This document shows positions 46,225-58,149 of a stretch of 64,000 nucleotides of DNA, in pieces. The position numbers and the translations under genes are program-made. The notes under the pieces were generated by a model, which saw only the letters and a program-made list of their open reading frames with translations, was not told the DNA's origin and searched no databases. This stretch comes from Thalassia testudinum (taxonomy: Eukaryota > Streptophyta > Magnoliopsida > Alismatales > Hydrocharitaceae), in the NCBI GenBank assembly GCA_037157565.1, contig JAZHRO010000073.1:98062001-98126000 (forward strand), written 5' to 3'. Each line of letters starts with the position of its first letter. The stretch's first letter is position 1.

Positions 46225-47377
46225 CTTCTCCCACTCTCCTCCTCAAGTGATATTCTTCTATATCTTTATTTTTCCAATGAAAAAATTGTCAATCTTAGGC
46301 ATGGGGGGTATAACCTAAGGTTGTTTATAGCATTTATAAATATTTACATGCATTTAGCTTAGGTGCTTTAGCCTAAAAAAAAAAAGTTTTCTTGAGCTGA
46401 ATTGGTTAGTCCCTAGTAGAAGATTTTTATCAAGGAGGTGTCATTGAAGATTTTCTTCTTGAATTATTTCTTAGTTTAGAATCCAATACATTCACTTGCA
46501 TGAAAACTTAGTAATAGATCTTTTAAGAAAACCAACGGACATTTTTAGTTTGTCCAAAAGAAGCATTGCTTCTTTTCCAGAACCCTTAGATAGTTAGTAG
46601 GGAGTCAGTCTAACTATCTTCAATTAGATGCACCTAACATTTGTTAACTAAAAGTAGAGTGACTACTAGTGCACTTAGTCTAGCGCAAGGACTCTTAAGT
46701 TCTAGATAATTAGATAATTGATAACTCTAAGTTAGGCATAATTTTCTCTCTCAGTTCTTGTGTGCGAAGTCCTGCGAGTACCAAATAAGGTAGATACACG
46801 AAGATTGAGCTCTAACAAAAATATGACTATGGTGGATGGTTACGATTATCCTTCATAGAATCCTCGGCTGAAGGAGGGTATTTGTGTTAAAGGTCAAAAA
46901 TATGCTTGTCTTATCCATTCCTTCCCGGTGTCGAGTAGGCACTTCCACCAAATAAGTCACATAATTTCCTCTTGAACATCATCATCCCTAATAATGCCTC
47001 ATGAATAAAAGTTTGCATCATGTTGTGTTGATAGTTAAGAAAAAAAAAGAGAAAAAAAAAGAGAAGAAGAAATATATATATAGGAAGAAAAAGAAAAAAG
47101 GAAAAAAAGGGAAAAGAAAAGAAAAATGTTCGAGTTTATAGCTTTGTCTTTGTGCTGTTTGCATCATGTGTTGATATCATTTAGTCAACAAAAACACACA
47201 TTGCGATCCACCAAACATGACCCATACCTACCTTTCAGTATTCCTGATTGCCTGAATAAAAAAAATTGGCTGAGGACTTCTAACTTAGTTATAAGGTTAT
47301 TAGGATTCTAATTGAAGTGTGAATGCCAATTGAGGCTACCAAATATTTGAGTACATTTGCAAAATCTGGTGAGATTT
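46225..47377 (+). other. Element E 3' region, first part
   Basis: Non-coding; aligns with C 21437-22500. A/G-rich at 47038-47120. B is inserted at 47378 after GATTT. Confidence 0.75.
46275..46309 (+). promoter_or_regulatory. Internal GGCATGGGG purine motif, element E
   Basis: CCAATGAAAAAATTGTC then CTTAGGCATGGGGGGTA, about 1.53 kb before the terminal tract once B is removed. Confidence 0.6.
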
Positions 47378-50106
47378 TGATGGGAACACCATCATGAGCC
47401 CTAACTAGCTCATTTTGACCCAAAAAAGAGAATAAAAGCTCCTACATAACTTACTAGAGGTCTTAACTCAATGAATAACCCTTCTGAGATAAAAGTAAGA
47501 AACAAGGGGTAAAACTATAATTTTACCATTGCAATACAACAACGGATTTTCTCATGGGCTAAACACAGGTTAAATGGTCATAACAAGATAAAAGGTGGGT
47601 TGGTTGAAACAGAAAAGGGTTCACGTGAATTCTAGGAATAAATGACTTCTTCTAACCCTAAACCAGACCCACTTGTTTTAACAAGGTTTTGGTCAGAATA
47701 AAATTCACCTAAACCCTTTACAAATCAAGAAATAATATCCTTTAGGGTTTAGAACCTTCACTTTGTCCCTTAGAACCTATTCTGACCTAAATTGGCGTCT
47801 CAATTAAATGTTTACCTTAAATTGAGTTTTTGCATAAATTACCCAGTCATACGTGGTCAAACCCAAAATCCAACTTCACCATTTGATTCTTTAGGTTCAA
47901 ATTAGGTTTTTACTAAAATTTGGACCTAAGGGAAGCTGATCTTGACCTACTTTGCAAACAGGTCCAGCCCAATTACATTTCTACCCCTATCTTTTGAAAA
48001 CCTCTGCAGAAACCCTCCTAGCTTCCTCGTCATTCTTTGCAATTACATTATAGCAGAGAAAATCCTACTTCGGTGACGTTTCAAAGGCAAGAACTCTCTG
48101 ATCTCTTAGAGTATCCCCTTCAAAATTGAAAGGGAGATTCTCTGAGAAATCTCCTCCAATGTGAACCCACTGATGAATCCTAATTCCTACCGAATCTCTC
48201 ATGCGAACGCAAAAGAGATTTGGGTCTCTTTGAGTTTCAATCTACTGTGAGATTTCCATGCTTGGAGGCTTGGCTTCCAAGTACAAGCCCAACCTCCAGG
48301 GCCTATTTAAGAAACCCTAATTCATTCCGCACGTCCTCAGCTTGGAATTGGGCTGATCCACCCCACTTTCTTCTCTCCTCGCCGGCCACAACCTCTCCGC
48401 AAGCTCCAGCGGCTCCGTCCCCTCTCTCTCGTCGCCCAACAACAATACCAGTGGTTGGGTTACCTTCCTCTCATTCATCCATGTCGGCCGTACCAGCCCA
48501 GATGCTGCCTCTGCCCCTGTCGTCGCCGCCACCTCACCTATGGAGAGCTTCGTCTCTGGCAATGGCAATACGAGCCGGCCACCATCCCTACCTCCTTCAT
48601 CCATAGGTTAGGTTAGTTTAACTTCTCTCTCCCTCCTCTTCCTTTTCCCCATCTTTATTTCTTGAAAATGCCCCTCGACGCATGCAATCACTACCACTTT
48701 CTCCACCTCCGACCAGACCTCCGGCGAGGCGTCCCCACCACTCCACACCTCCATCCGCCTCGCCAACAACCCCATAAGCATTGCCACACCTCACTGATCC
48801 TAAACCCTCATTCCACTCACCACGCCATGCCCCCAGAACACCCCCCGAACACAACCACTTTCATGCACACAGGGTGCCCTAGGCACGCACTCTCCGGCCA
48901 CCCCATGCCACGGTGACCCTTGCATTACATTCTCCATGTCTTGGCGAAGTTATCTGAGCCTTCTGACAAGGCCGTGAGGCCTTTTTTGTGTTGACAAGTG
49001 TAGGCGTCTCCACTGCCATTGACGCACACGAGGAGCTTGCTTGCAAGCCTCCTCCAGGTCTTTCCGCTCCAAGTGAATCGCCCCAGGTGTGCGGAATCCC
49101 TTCGTGTACAACTCCAGATGAGCGATTGGCTTCGAAGACCCCGTAGCTATTGCAATAAAGGAGGTCTCCTGCTATAGGCGCATGCGAAGGAAGGTGGGAC
49201 ATTTAGTCGCACCTCGGAAGATTGTGAGTGGGAGTAGTGAAATAAAAGGAACAAGTAAATACGACTTGTTGCTTCCTTACCACGAGGGAGGTCTCACTCA
49301 CCTCTCACTGCCTCGTCCGTGACTGAATCTCCGTGGACCTAGCTTGACCCATATACCGGACCTGCACTCCTCACCCACCATCGCACGTCGATGGGCCTTG
49401 TCCCAGGCGCACACCTAACCTGATTACCCGAGAAGCGGCTCTGGGAGAGCAAGCCTAAGAGAGAAAGAGGAAGACAGATCGTGGGGGCGAGTAGGGGTAG
49501 GTTTTGCTCTCTCACAGGCAAGGAGAAGAAGAAGAAGCCAAGGAAGAAGAGGGCAGAAGCCAGCGAATGCTACGGAAGGAGAAGAGAAGGACTAAAGAGG
49601 AAGAAACTGAAGGGCTGAAGAAAGAGAAGGAGAAGAAGCTGAAGGTAGAAGAAAGAGGAACCGCCAGAGAAAGAAGAAGAAGAAGGAAAGAAGGAAGAAG
49701 AAGAAGACAAAGGCCAGAGAAGCTAAAGGCAGAACAAAGAAGGCTAAGGCACGGAAAGAACAGAGAGGAAAAGACGAAGAAGGAATTAACCAAAGACTAA
49801 TCAGAGAAGGGAAATAGCACTGTACCGATCACTTATTTAAGATGTCTGATTCACAAAATCAGACGTCCATACTTTTTGTGCTCTCTCGATATACATTGAC
49901 ATTTAATGTTTTTGCACTATAACTATGATTTTCATTGCATATTATATTCAATTTTAAAGTTGTGCTCTTGATTTTTAAACCCCAATTTGCTCCTTGTGCT
50001 TGACCTCGGACTTAAAACTTTGAGTAATAAAATTTATTTATTTTTGAACGATTTCAACTATACTACGACGCATCGATTTCAAGACATTGATCTCACCCGT
50101 TAAACA
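47378..50106 (+). repeat. Element B 5' LTR
   Basis: 2729 bp. Begins TGATGGGAACACCATCATGA, ends CCGTTAAACA. TATA-like TATTTAA at 48304-48310, GC-rich block 48330-48930, GAA tract 49515-49795, hairpin GTCTGATT/AATCAGAC at 49844-49864, U5 block TTGCTCCTTGTGCTTGACC at 49987-50005. Confidence 0.9.
49515..49795. repeat. GAA-rich polypurine tract in B 5' LTR
   Basis: GAAGAAGAAG and AGGAGAAGA units. The Lys/Glu frame across it starts with TTG and is a by-product of composition. The partner tract is 56917-57180. Confidence 0.8.
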
Positions 50107-50109
50107 TTT

Positions 50110-50127
50110 TGGCACCGTTGCTAGGGA
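50110..50127 (+). promoter_or_regulatory. Primer binding site of element B
   Basis: TGGCACCGTTGCTAGGGA, 3 nt after the LTR, tRNA-Asp type. Confidence 0.87.
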
Positions 50128-51172
50128 GCAACAGGCGATTTAGAAATCTTGATCACATTTTCTGATTTGGTACTAACTTGATATATATCTTTTGTTGTGA
50201 TTATTTCAGGGGAGAAGATTCGAAGGAAGAAGGCCGCACAGCAAGCACCCTCGAGGCAGGTAATCTCTGCTGATTAGTCCTTTCTCTTAAGCCCCTTGTT
50301 TTGAAAATGAAAAACAAGATAAAATCAATTAGGGCTACCGGCTTTCCATCTTTAGCTAAGTCACCAAAGTTGCTTGATTTTTTATTTCAACAACAAATAT
50401 TGATTTGTGCATCCATTTAAGGTAAATAGGGCTACCACCTTCTTGATTGAGCCCTAGATACCATATTGTTGGCAACTAAATTGGACCAAAATTAGAGCCA
50501 AATTAAGGATTTCAATTTAGGGTTTTAGAGACACATCTTTCTAAGAAAAAATCAATTATTCCAAAAAGAGGTGTGCCTAAGCCTTGCCTAAAAAGACTTA
50601 TTCAAGAGAAACCCTAAAATTTAGGCTCTTAATTTCACTTGAATCCTAAAAGAAAGGACCTAAAGCTTCTCAATGGACATATAGGTGAAGTTGACCTCTT
50701 GTTGGGTCAACCAACCTTGAAATTAGGTCACTTTTACACTCAATACATCTAAAGTTCAAGTGGAATCCTAAGCACCTTTGCTCTTAAATAAAAGTGGTAG
50801 ACTTAAGTGGTCAAAGTCCCCATTCTGGTCTACCTGGAACCTCAGTGACAAGAAAGGTTGGGAGGGAGAAACCCTGTAACTCGTGAGGGCGATCTACCGT
50901 GTAGGGGTCTTTGCGAGAATCGCCCTCTCTGGCTGCCCAAGTAATTCTCAAATGGACGACTTTCTGACCCAGGGGTATCATCCGCCTCGAACCTCCATAT
51001 TCATCCAAAAATCTTTGGGTGCCTTGATTGGGTCAACAACACATCTAGTCCCTCATCCCTTCTAATTAGAGCACACATAGACTTTTTGTTGGGATTCTCT
51101 TTCAGATAGAATCACTTCATTCTAAGATCTGAATTCTGATTCTACATCTTGATTCCACCATCCGATTCAAAT
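50128..51172 (+). other. Element B leader
   Basis: Non-coding, homologous to A's leader. It holds a possible small exon: TTATTTCAG before 50210 and GAGGCAG/GTAATC near 50260. Confidence 0.75.
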
Positions 51173-52600
51173 ATGCAGCCTGGCTACTTAGGAATACCAT
51201 TCAAGAAACTTGAATCACGAAGAACCATGAGAGATAGAATGATTGAGGATGCCTTTGAATTTTATGAGATTGAATACAAAACCTAAAAATCAATAGAAGA
51301 CATTCATGTTAGTGTACCAACAACAACAACCTTCATCATAAACTGTGCCCAAGTGTTATTAATAGAAGCAACAAAGGGATCAACCCAAGACATTCTCATA
51401 ACAGGATACATTGAGATAGAAAAATTGCATAACTTTGAATACCTTCAATGCATGAAAAATCCTGTACTTTGGGAACAACACCAAGATGATCTTGAAAAAT
51501 GGGAAGCGATGATGAGATTATTCAAACAAGTTATTGATCAGAAATACCCGTACATGCCCCAAACAGTTCATGAAACATCTTGGAATAGTATTGAGGACCA
51601 ATCTGATTTCCCGAATCTTGAGTTTGAGGCACAAGGTTGTTGTGAATTCCCAACCCAGATGGAATATAACATGCTTGGTCTTGAATTAGGTTGGGAAGTC
51701 CTAATTGCAAGAGAACAAGATTTTGGGCCAGCCCTAGAAAACCAACATCCTGGGTTACTAAGCATAGAATTCTGAGACTCTTGTAATGATGAGATTAGAA
51801 TAGAACCTCTCGATGGTGTAATTCCCTCCACTTATTCTGATAAGGTGACCCTTTAAGGTAATTCTGACCTAGATTCTAGTAATTCAACCCACATCCTCAG
51901 CCTGGAATCTGGATCTGAAACCTATTGGGAAGATTACAAGGCCCCGTATGATGAAGATCAAAGTTTAAATGAAGATTATGATTATGGGCTTTTGTTTGAT
52001 GAATATCCCTCTCCAACATCCTCAGAGATACAGATTGATTTCTTGGAAGTCACGCCAATCTACAATGCAGAAATCGAGGTGTTGGAAGAGTGGGGTTTTG
52101 ATTGGGTCTTCCCTACAAGCCTAGAAATTGAGCCTAGACCAAATAAGGACACCTCTTTGAGCTCAGAATCAAAGAATAGGCTAGACCCAAATCAGGTTGC
52201 TGAGTCTACATTGTGTGATTTATTCTGTGGTGGAACCGCTGATCTCGAATTTGATTTAGAATTTGAGTCTCGCAATCTCTCCGACGATTTCAAATCTTAC
52301 CATGATTTTGGAGCACCTTTGTTTCCGGATTACGACGAGCCAATCTACGACCTTAGCTCACATGATTCATTCTTCAACTCCGACTTTGAGGTCCCTGATC
52401 CTGAGATCACTGATTTAAATTCAGGTGCCAAAGAGATGGAATCATTTATTTTCGATCCTCAAGAATCAAAACCAGAAAATGACGAGAGTGACTGCAACCC
52501 AGAGTTCGAATCTTTTCTTGACTCAGATTTTCCTCATCCTATAAACACTCTTCAGGCATTCACTTTTGAATTTGATGGCTATTATGAGGACTCTAAATAA
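51173..52600 (+). pseudogene. Acidic ORF of element B (unknown function), decayed
   Basis: Single frame of 475 codons from ATG 51173 with only three in-frame stops (51284, 51773 and about 51857). Starts MQPGYLGIPFKKLESRRTM. The middle has EQHQDDLEKWEAMMRLFKQV and LGLELGWEVLIAREQDFG; the second half (51992-52600, open for 202 codons) is very rich in Asp, Glu, Ser and Phe, with DLEFDLEFESRNLSDDFK and repeated PDPE/DSDF patterns. No capsid, knuckle, protease or polymerase motif is seen. It takes the place that Gag-Pol has in A. Frame conservation over 1.4 kb in so old an element suggests it was once a real protein. Opposite-strand frames are shadows. Confidence 0.65.
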
Positions 52601-53387
52601 ACCCACCTGTCATTCCTTTCTAGAAGAGCCCTCATACACAATTCTTATTGAAGCCACCTCCTCCGCATATATGGAACCTATCCAAACCCGTTTTCAACCC
52701 CGACCCACAACTGGACTCAATTTCTACTCTGATTCCCCTCTTACTGAGCCAATGGCAGATGATTTGCCTCCACATCTTCATCATGTTTCGGACATGGATT
52801 AGATCACAAATCATGCTCCATCATTCTCTGATCACTCCTATAAGGTTTCCTCATTATCCACTGATTAATTTACGGGTCCTTACTATGACCAGGCTGATTC
52901 GACTTAGCCAAACCCTGAATTCACACTTCCACATCATTCCGAGATCCATAGTATATGGTGGGTTCCACATCTCTTGATCTACATTTATCAACCCACCAAA
53001 TTGATTGGGTTTGGGCTGCATCATCAGCCTGTTGATCTGAACAAGCACCTGGTTGGGCCAACTAGGCTTTTAATCAAGGTTCTTCTTCTACAAAGCTCAG
53101 CTTATTTGACTACTTCTCCATACCATTTCCCGCTCGGCTGAAGGCATTGAATTTAGCGCTTAACGGGAGGCAACCTGTCATTCCAAAAACTTGAGATCCT
53201 TCTGATTATCCATCTGTACTTCACGTCTATTGCACCCTAAGTTCGATTTTAGAACAGTCGATCCCACCTCTGGTACACGTGCAAGAGCTTGAAATCGTAT
53301 GCAATAGTCATTCCTGATCCGTTCGCTCACCTGAAAAATCCTGTTTTAAATTCCTGAACCCAACACTGTTTCACACCCTTCGTTTAT

Positions 53388-53420
53388 AATGAGGACATTG
53401 CAAAACTTAGGCATGGGGGG
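53388..53420 (+). promoter_or_regulatory. Internal GGCATGGGG purine motif, element B
   Basis: AATGAGGACATTGC then CTTAGGCATGGGGGG, 1.34 kb before the terminal tract. Confidence 0.6.
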
Positions 53421-54170
53421 TGGTAAATTGCAAACATACAAAAATCAAAATGTTCAGAAGGGTTCTCACAAAAAAAATCTCATATTCCAAAAACACCAAA
53501 AAAATGAAAAAATTCTTGAAAAAGAATAAAAAATTCTAAGGGGAGAGAGAATTTTGAGGCCATACAAAACTTAAGGAGGAAAAGTAAAAAATGTCAAAAA
53601 GGAGCACAAAATGAAAAGAAAGAAAAGAGAAATAATCATTAGTAAGAAATTAAGGGATTAACTAAGTTCTAGACCATATCAAGAAAAAGAAAATGAAAAG
53701 GAAAAGTGCTAATGAGACACAAAAGAGATTAGTAGGAATGTTGATCTTAGGCCTCTTGGGCTAGACTCAGGCTTAAAAATTCAAGTATTTGCTAAGATCT
53801 GGATAGTCCTCAAGAGGTTGGGGAAAATGAGAAGCTTAAGTATTAGGTCTAAGGCTTAGGGAGTATTCAACCTCGTTAACTGACCTTTGGTTTGTGGGAC
53901 TCGGTAACCTAAGAACCCCAATCCACACACAATCTGATTCAATGTGCATTAATATCTAAATCACGGAAAAGCATTTAATTGTTCTGAAAAAGTCACCTAG
54001 ATTTGGAGAGGCCGATCAACACAAGATTTAGATGAGTTTACGACGCGGAGAGGCGGGAAATTCCCCTTGAAGATGAGCAATAACATATCATCTACTTGGT
54101 GCTTGTCTCCTAGGATATTTACATATCCTACTGAGGGCACGTAAGCACCTTGTGTTGGTTCAGATGCTCT

Positions 54171-54313
54171 GGGCGGCATTATCACGAAATGTCGATTGCC
54201 AGGGTCTAGATTTAGCTACAGAACACCATGGGTAGGATTATCTCGAAATCTCAAAAGCCAGGATTTTGGGGGTTGCCATGGGCGGTGCTATCATGAAGCA
54301 TCGATTGCTAAGG
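54171..54313 (+). repeat. Three degenerate copies of a 33-nt motif in B 3' region
   Basis: Copies start at 54171, 54230 and 54280, consensus GGGCGGnATTATCnCGAAAT followed by a TCGATTGCCAGG-like end. The first two have counterparts in A (494-580, reversed). Confidence 0.65.
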
Positions 54314-54753
54314 ACCCTTCGAGGATTGATGATAGGGATGAGGAATCCGATACAGACCGTGTTGAGAAGCCAATCCGAAGCTAGAAATAAAAAGAAAAGA
54401 GAGAGAAAACTCTCCAAACAAAGAAAATCCTCTATCGCTCTCTTACAAAAAAAATGCACTGCAAACTGAACCAAGGCTAAAATACATTACAAGCATGGGT
54501 GCTTTAACTGCGGAGTCCAACAAACCATAGGATAGTTTCTGTGGGTCTTAAAAACCTTTGCGGCCGACTGAGGCTAGAGCTGGTCAGGTACGGATCTTGG
54601 CTGGTACTTGAGTACCTCTAGGCCTACTATCGACATTCTAACCTAATAAAAAAGGAGAAAAAAGCACTCATCATAGTTTGTGAACATCAAGGAACTCATG
54701 GTCTAGAATAGAAGCTAAAATCTTAAAATTTTGTTTAGGGACTAGCAAAAGCT

Positions 54754-54766
54754 AGGCATAGGGGTA
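54754..54766 (+). promoter_or_regulatory. Polypurine tract of element B
   Basis: AGGCATAGGGGTA adjoining the 3' LTR. Confidence 0.7.
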
Positions 54767-57481
54767 TGATGGGAACACCATCATGAGTCCTAACTAGCTC
54801 ATTTTGACCCAGAAAAGATAATAAAAGCTCCTACATAACCAACTGGAGGTCTTAACTTAATGAATAACCCTTCTGAGATAAAAGCAAGAAACAAGGGGTA
54901 AAACTATAATTTTACCATTGTAGTACAACAACGGGTTTTCTCATGGGATAAACACAAGTCAAATGGTATTAATAAGATAAAAGGTGGGTAGGTTTAAACA
55001 GAAAAGGATTCATGTAAATTCTAGGAATTAAATGACTTCTTGTAACCTTAAAACATACCCACTTGATTTAACAAGGTTCTAGTCAGGATAAAATTCACTT
55101 AAACCCTCTAAAAATCATGGAAAAATATCCTCTAGGGTTTAGAGCCTTCAATTTGTCCCTTAGAACCTATTCTTACCTAAATTGGGGTCTAAGTCAAATG
55201 TTTGCCCTAAATTGGGTTTTTGCATAAATTGCCCAGACAAACGTGGTCAAACCCAAAATACAACTTCACCATTGTATTCCTTAGGTCCAAATTAGGTTTT
55301 TACCAAAATTTGAACTTAAGGGAAACTCATCTTGACCTACTTTACAAATAGGTCCAACCCAATTACATTTCTACCCCTATCTTTTGAAACCTCTGCAAAA
55401 ACCCCCTAGCTTCCTCTTCATTCTTTGCAATTAGGTCCCTCTGCCATTATAGCGGAGAGAATCCTACTCCAGTGAGGTTTCAAAGGCAAGAACTCTCTGA
55501 TTTCTTAGAGAATCCACTTCAAAATTGAAAGGTAGATTATTTGAGAAATCTCCTCCAATGTGAACCCACTGATGAACCCTAATTCCTACCCAATCTCTCA
55601 TGTGAACGCATGAGAGAGTTGGGTCACTCTAAGTTTCCATCTACGGCAAGATTTCCGTGCTTGGAAGCTTGGTTCCAAGCACAAACCCAACCTCCAGGGC
55701 CTATTGAAGAAACCCATATTCATTCCGCACCTCCTCAGCTTGGAATTGGGCCGGTCCACCCCACTTTCTTCTCTCCTCGTCGGCCACAACCCCTCCGCAA
55801 GCTCTAGCAGCTTTGTCCCCTCTCTCTCCTCACCCAACCACAATACCAGTGGTTGGGCTACCTTCCTCTCATTCATCCCCGTCAACCGTGCTAGCCTAGA
55901 TGATGCCTCTGCCCCTGTCATTGTTGCCGCCTCACCTATAGAGAGCTTTGTCTCCAGTGACGGCAATACGAGTTGTCCACCATCCCTACCTCCTTTGTCC
56001 TTTGGTTAGGTTAGTTTAACTTCTCTCTCCCTCCTCTTCCTGTTCCCCCTCTTTATTTCTTGAAAGCGCCCCTCGACGCACGTAATCACTACCACCTTCT
56101 CCACCTTCGACCAGACCTCTGGTGACACGTCCCCGCCGCTCCACACCTCCATTCGCCTCGCCAACCACCCCATAAGCATTGCCACACCTCACTGATCCTA
56201 AACCCTCATTCCACTCACCACGCCACACCCCCAGAACACCCCCCGAACACACCCACTTTCACACACAAAGGGTGCCCTAGGCATGCACTCCCCAGCCACC
56301 CCACGCCACGTCGACCCCCGCACTACATTCGTCGTGTCTTGGCGAAGCTGTCCGATCCTTCTGACGAGGCCGCGAGGTCATTTTCGTGTTGACAAGTGTA
56401 GGTGCCTCCACCGCCATTGACGCATGTGAGGAGCTTGCTTGCAAGCCTCCTCCATGTCTCTCCGCTCCAGGTGAATCGCCCCAGGTCTGCGAAATCCCTT
56501 CGTGCACAACTCTAGACGAGAGATTGGCTTCGAAGACCCCGTAGCTGCTATAATCAAGGAGGTCTCCTACTGTGGGCGCGTGCGAAAGAAGGTGGGACGT
56601 TTAGTCCTACCTCGGAAGATTGTGAGTAGGCGCAGCGAAATAAGAGGAAAAAGTGAATATGGCTTATTGCCTCCTGACTGCGGGGTGAGGTCCCACTCAC
56701 CTATCACTGCCTCATCTGTGACCCGATCCACGCGGGCGTGGTCTGACCCGTATACCCGACCTGCACTCCTTGCCCACCACCGCACGTCGGTGGGCCTTGT
56801 CCAAGGCACACACTTGACCCGATTACCTGAGAAGTGGCTCTGGGAGAGCGAGCCTAAGAGAGAAAGAGGAAGAGAGATAGCAGGGGCAGGTAGGGGTAGG
56901 TTTTGCTCTCTCACAGGCAAGGAGAAGAAGAAGAAGCCAAGGAAGAAGAGGGCAGAAGCCAGCGAATGCTAAGAAAGGAGAAGACAAGGATTGAAGAGGA
57001 AGAAGATGAAGGGCTAAAGAAAGAGAAGGAGAAGAAGTTAAAGGCAGAAGAAAGAGGAGCCGCCAGAGAAAGAAGAAGAAGAAGACAAAGGCCAGAGAAG
57101 CTAAGGGTAGAAGAAAGAAGGCTAAGGCATGGAAAGAACAGAGAAGAAAAGAAGAAGGAAGCAACTAGAGATAGATCAGAGAAGAGAAATAGCGCTGTAG
57201 CAATCACTTATTTAAGGCATATGATTCACAAAATCAGACGTCCATATTTTTTGTGCTCTCTTGATACGCATTGACATTTTATGTTTTTGCACTATAACTC
57301 TGATTTTCATTACATATTATATTCAATTTTAAAGTTGTGCTCTTGATTTTTAAACTCCAATTTGCTCCCTATGTTCGACCTCGGACTTAAAACTTTGAGT
57401 AATAAAATTTATTTGTTTTTGAAAGATTTCAACTATACCATGACGCATCAATTTTAAAACATTGATCTCACCTATTAAATA
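54767..57481 (+). repeat. Element B 3' LTR
   Basis: 2715 bp partner of 47378-50106; ends TTAAATA (CA decayed). U5 block TTGCTCCCTATGTTCGACC at 57363-57381. The TATA-like box has changed to TATTGAA. Confidence 0.9.
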
Positions 57482-57930
57482 GATTTGTGATCTCAGAAAG
57501 GAAAGAAGGGAAAAGAGTGAGCGCAAAGGAATGCTAAGGGAGCACCATTTTTAGCTTCTTCTGGGTTGACTTATTTGATAGTTTAGAGATCTAGAGTCCA
57601 CAATACTAGACTACATGTAACACCAAATGAGTATGAGCTACTAAATATGAATCCATTTGACTCAGTATCTCCTATCTAAGACAAAAAGCTGGGGTCAAAT
57701 TATTTTTAACTTTATCCATGAGGGAAGAGGTTGCCTATCCAAATAGAACTTTTACTAAGGGTTAAGTATGAACTTTAAATGTAGGTTGGCTTTTCACTTG
57801 AACCCATTGCCGAGGCTACTATCATTTCATTTTCACAGTTGTTTGGATTTCTAAATTTTTGGAATAAGAAATGCAGAAATCTGTGGTCACTTCCATCATT
57901 TTTCACTTTTTCTAGGGACTAGCAAAAATT
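57482..57930 (+). other. Element E 3' region, second part
   Basis: Resumes E after B and aligns with C 22487-22950. Non-coding. Confidence 0.8.
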
Positions 57931-57940
57931 AGGCATGGGG
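57931..57940 (+). promoter_or_regulatory. Polypurine tract of element E
   Basis: AGGCATGGGG, preceded by GGGACTAGCAAAAATT, directly before the LTR. Confidence 0.75.
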
Positions 57941-58149
57941 TGATAAACATCAGTTTATCATCATTCTTATACATTAAAACAAACCTAGCTCTTAGGATTT
58001 TTCTCTGCAAATGGGTTTTTGGGTTGCATTTAGGCATAAATTAGGTTAGGCATGCATTGCATTTGTTATTGTATTTTTAATGTGTTTCTTGGAGTGTTAG
58101 GGATAAGCAGATTGACAAATCCCTAAAACCCTAGCACTCTTGAAGGCAA

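Larger units (their letters stand above)
52601..54753 (+). other. Element B 3' non-coding region
   Basis: 52601-53090 has no match in A and may be the tail of the reading frame or of an older gene; from 53130 it aligns with A 494-1620. Adenine-rich at 53450-53640. No gene supported. Confidence 0.7.
47378..57481 (+). mobile_element. Element B: non-autonomous partner of A
   Basis: Bounded by GATTT at 47373-47377 and 57482-57486; the empty site is seen in C near 22487. LTRs 47378-50106 and 54767-57481, primer site 50110-50127, purine tract 54754-54766. The internal 4.66 kb shares leader and 3' region with A but in place of Gag-Pol has one acidic reading frame (51173-52600). LTRs differ by roughly one base in ten over the first 260 bp I aligned, so it is old. 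Confidence 0.9.

Noticed and set aside
46225..47377. Envelope-like third gene between integrase and 3' LTR (known in some Athila elements)
   Set aside because: No frame of useful length or membrane segment in E, A or the other 3' regions.
48220..48606. Ser/Pro-rich frame and its antisense partner in B's LTRs (48317-48604, 55598-55966)
   Set aside because: GC-rich LTR sequence; open frames shared by two copies of similar sequence are not evidence of a gene.
49504..49800. Lys/Glu-rich reading frame, also at 56903-57274
   Set aside because: It starts with TTG and follows the GAA tract; both LTR copies have it only because they are homologous.
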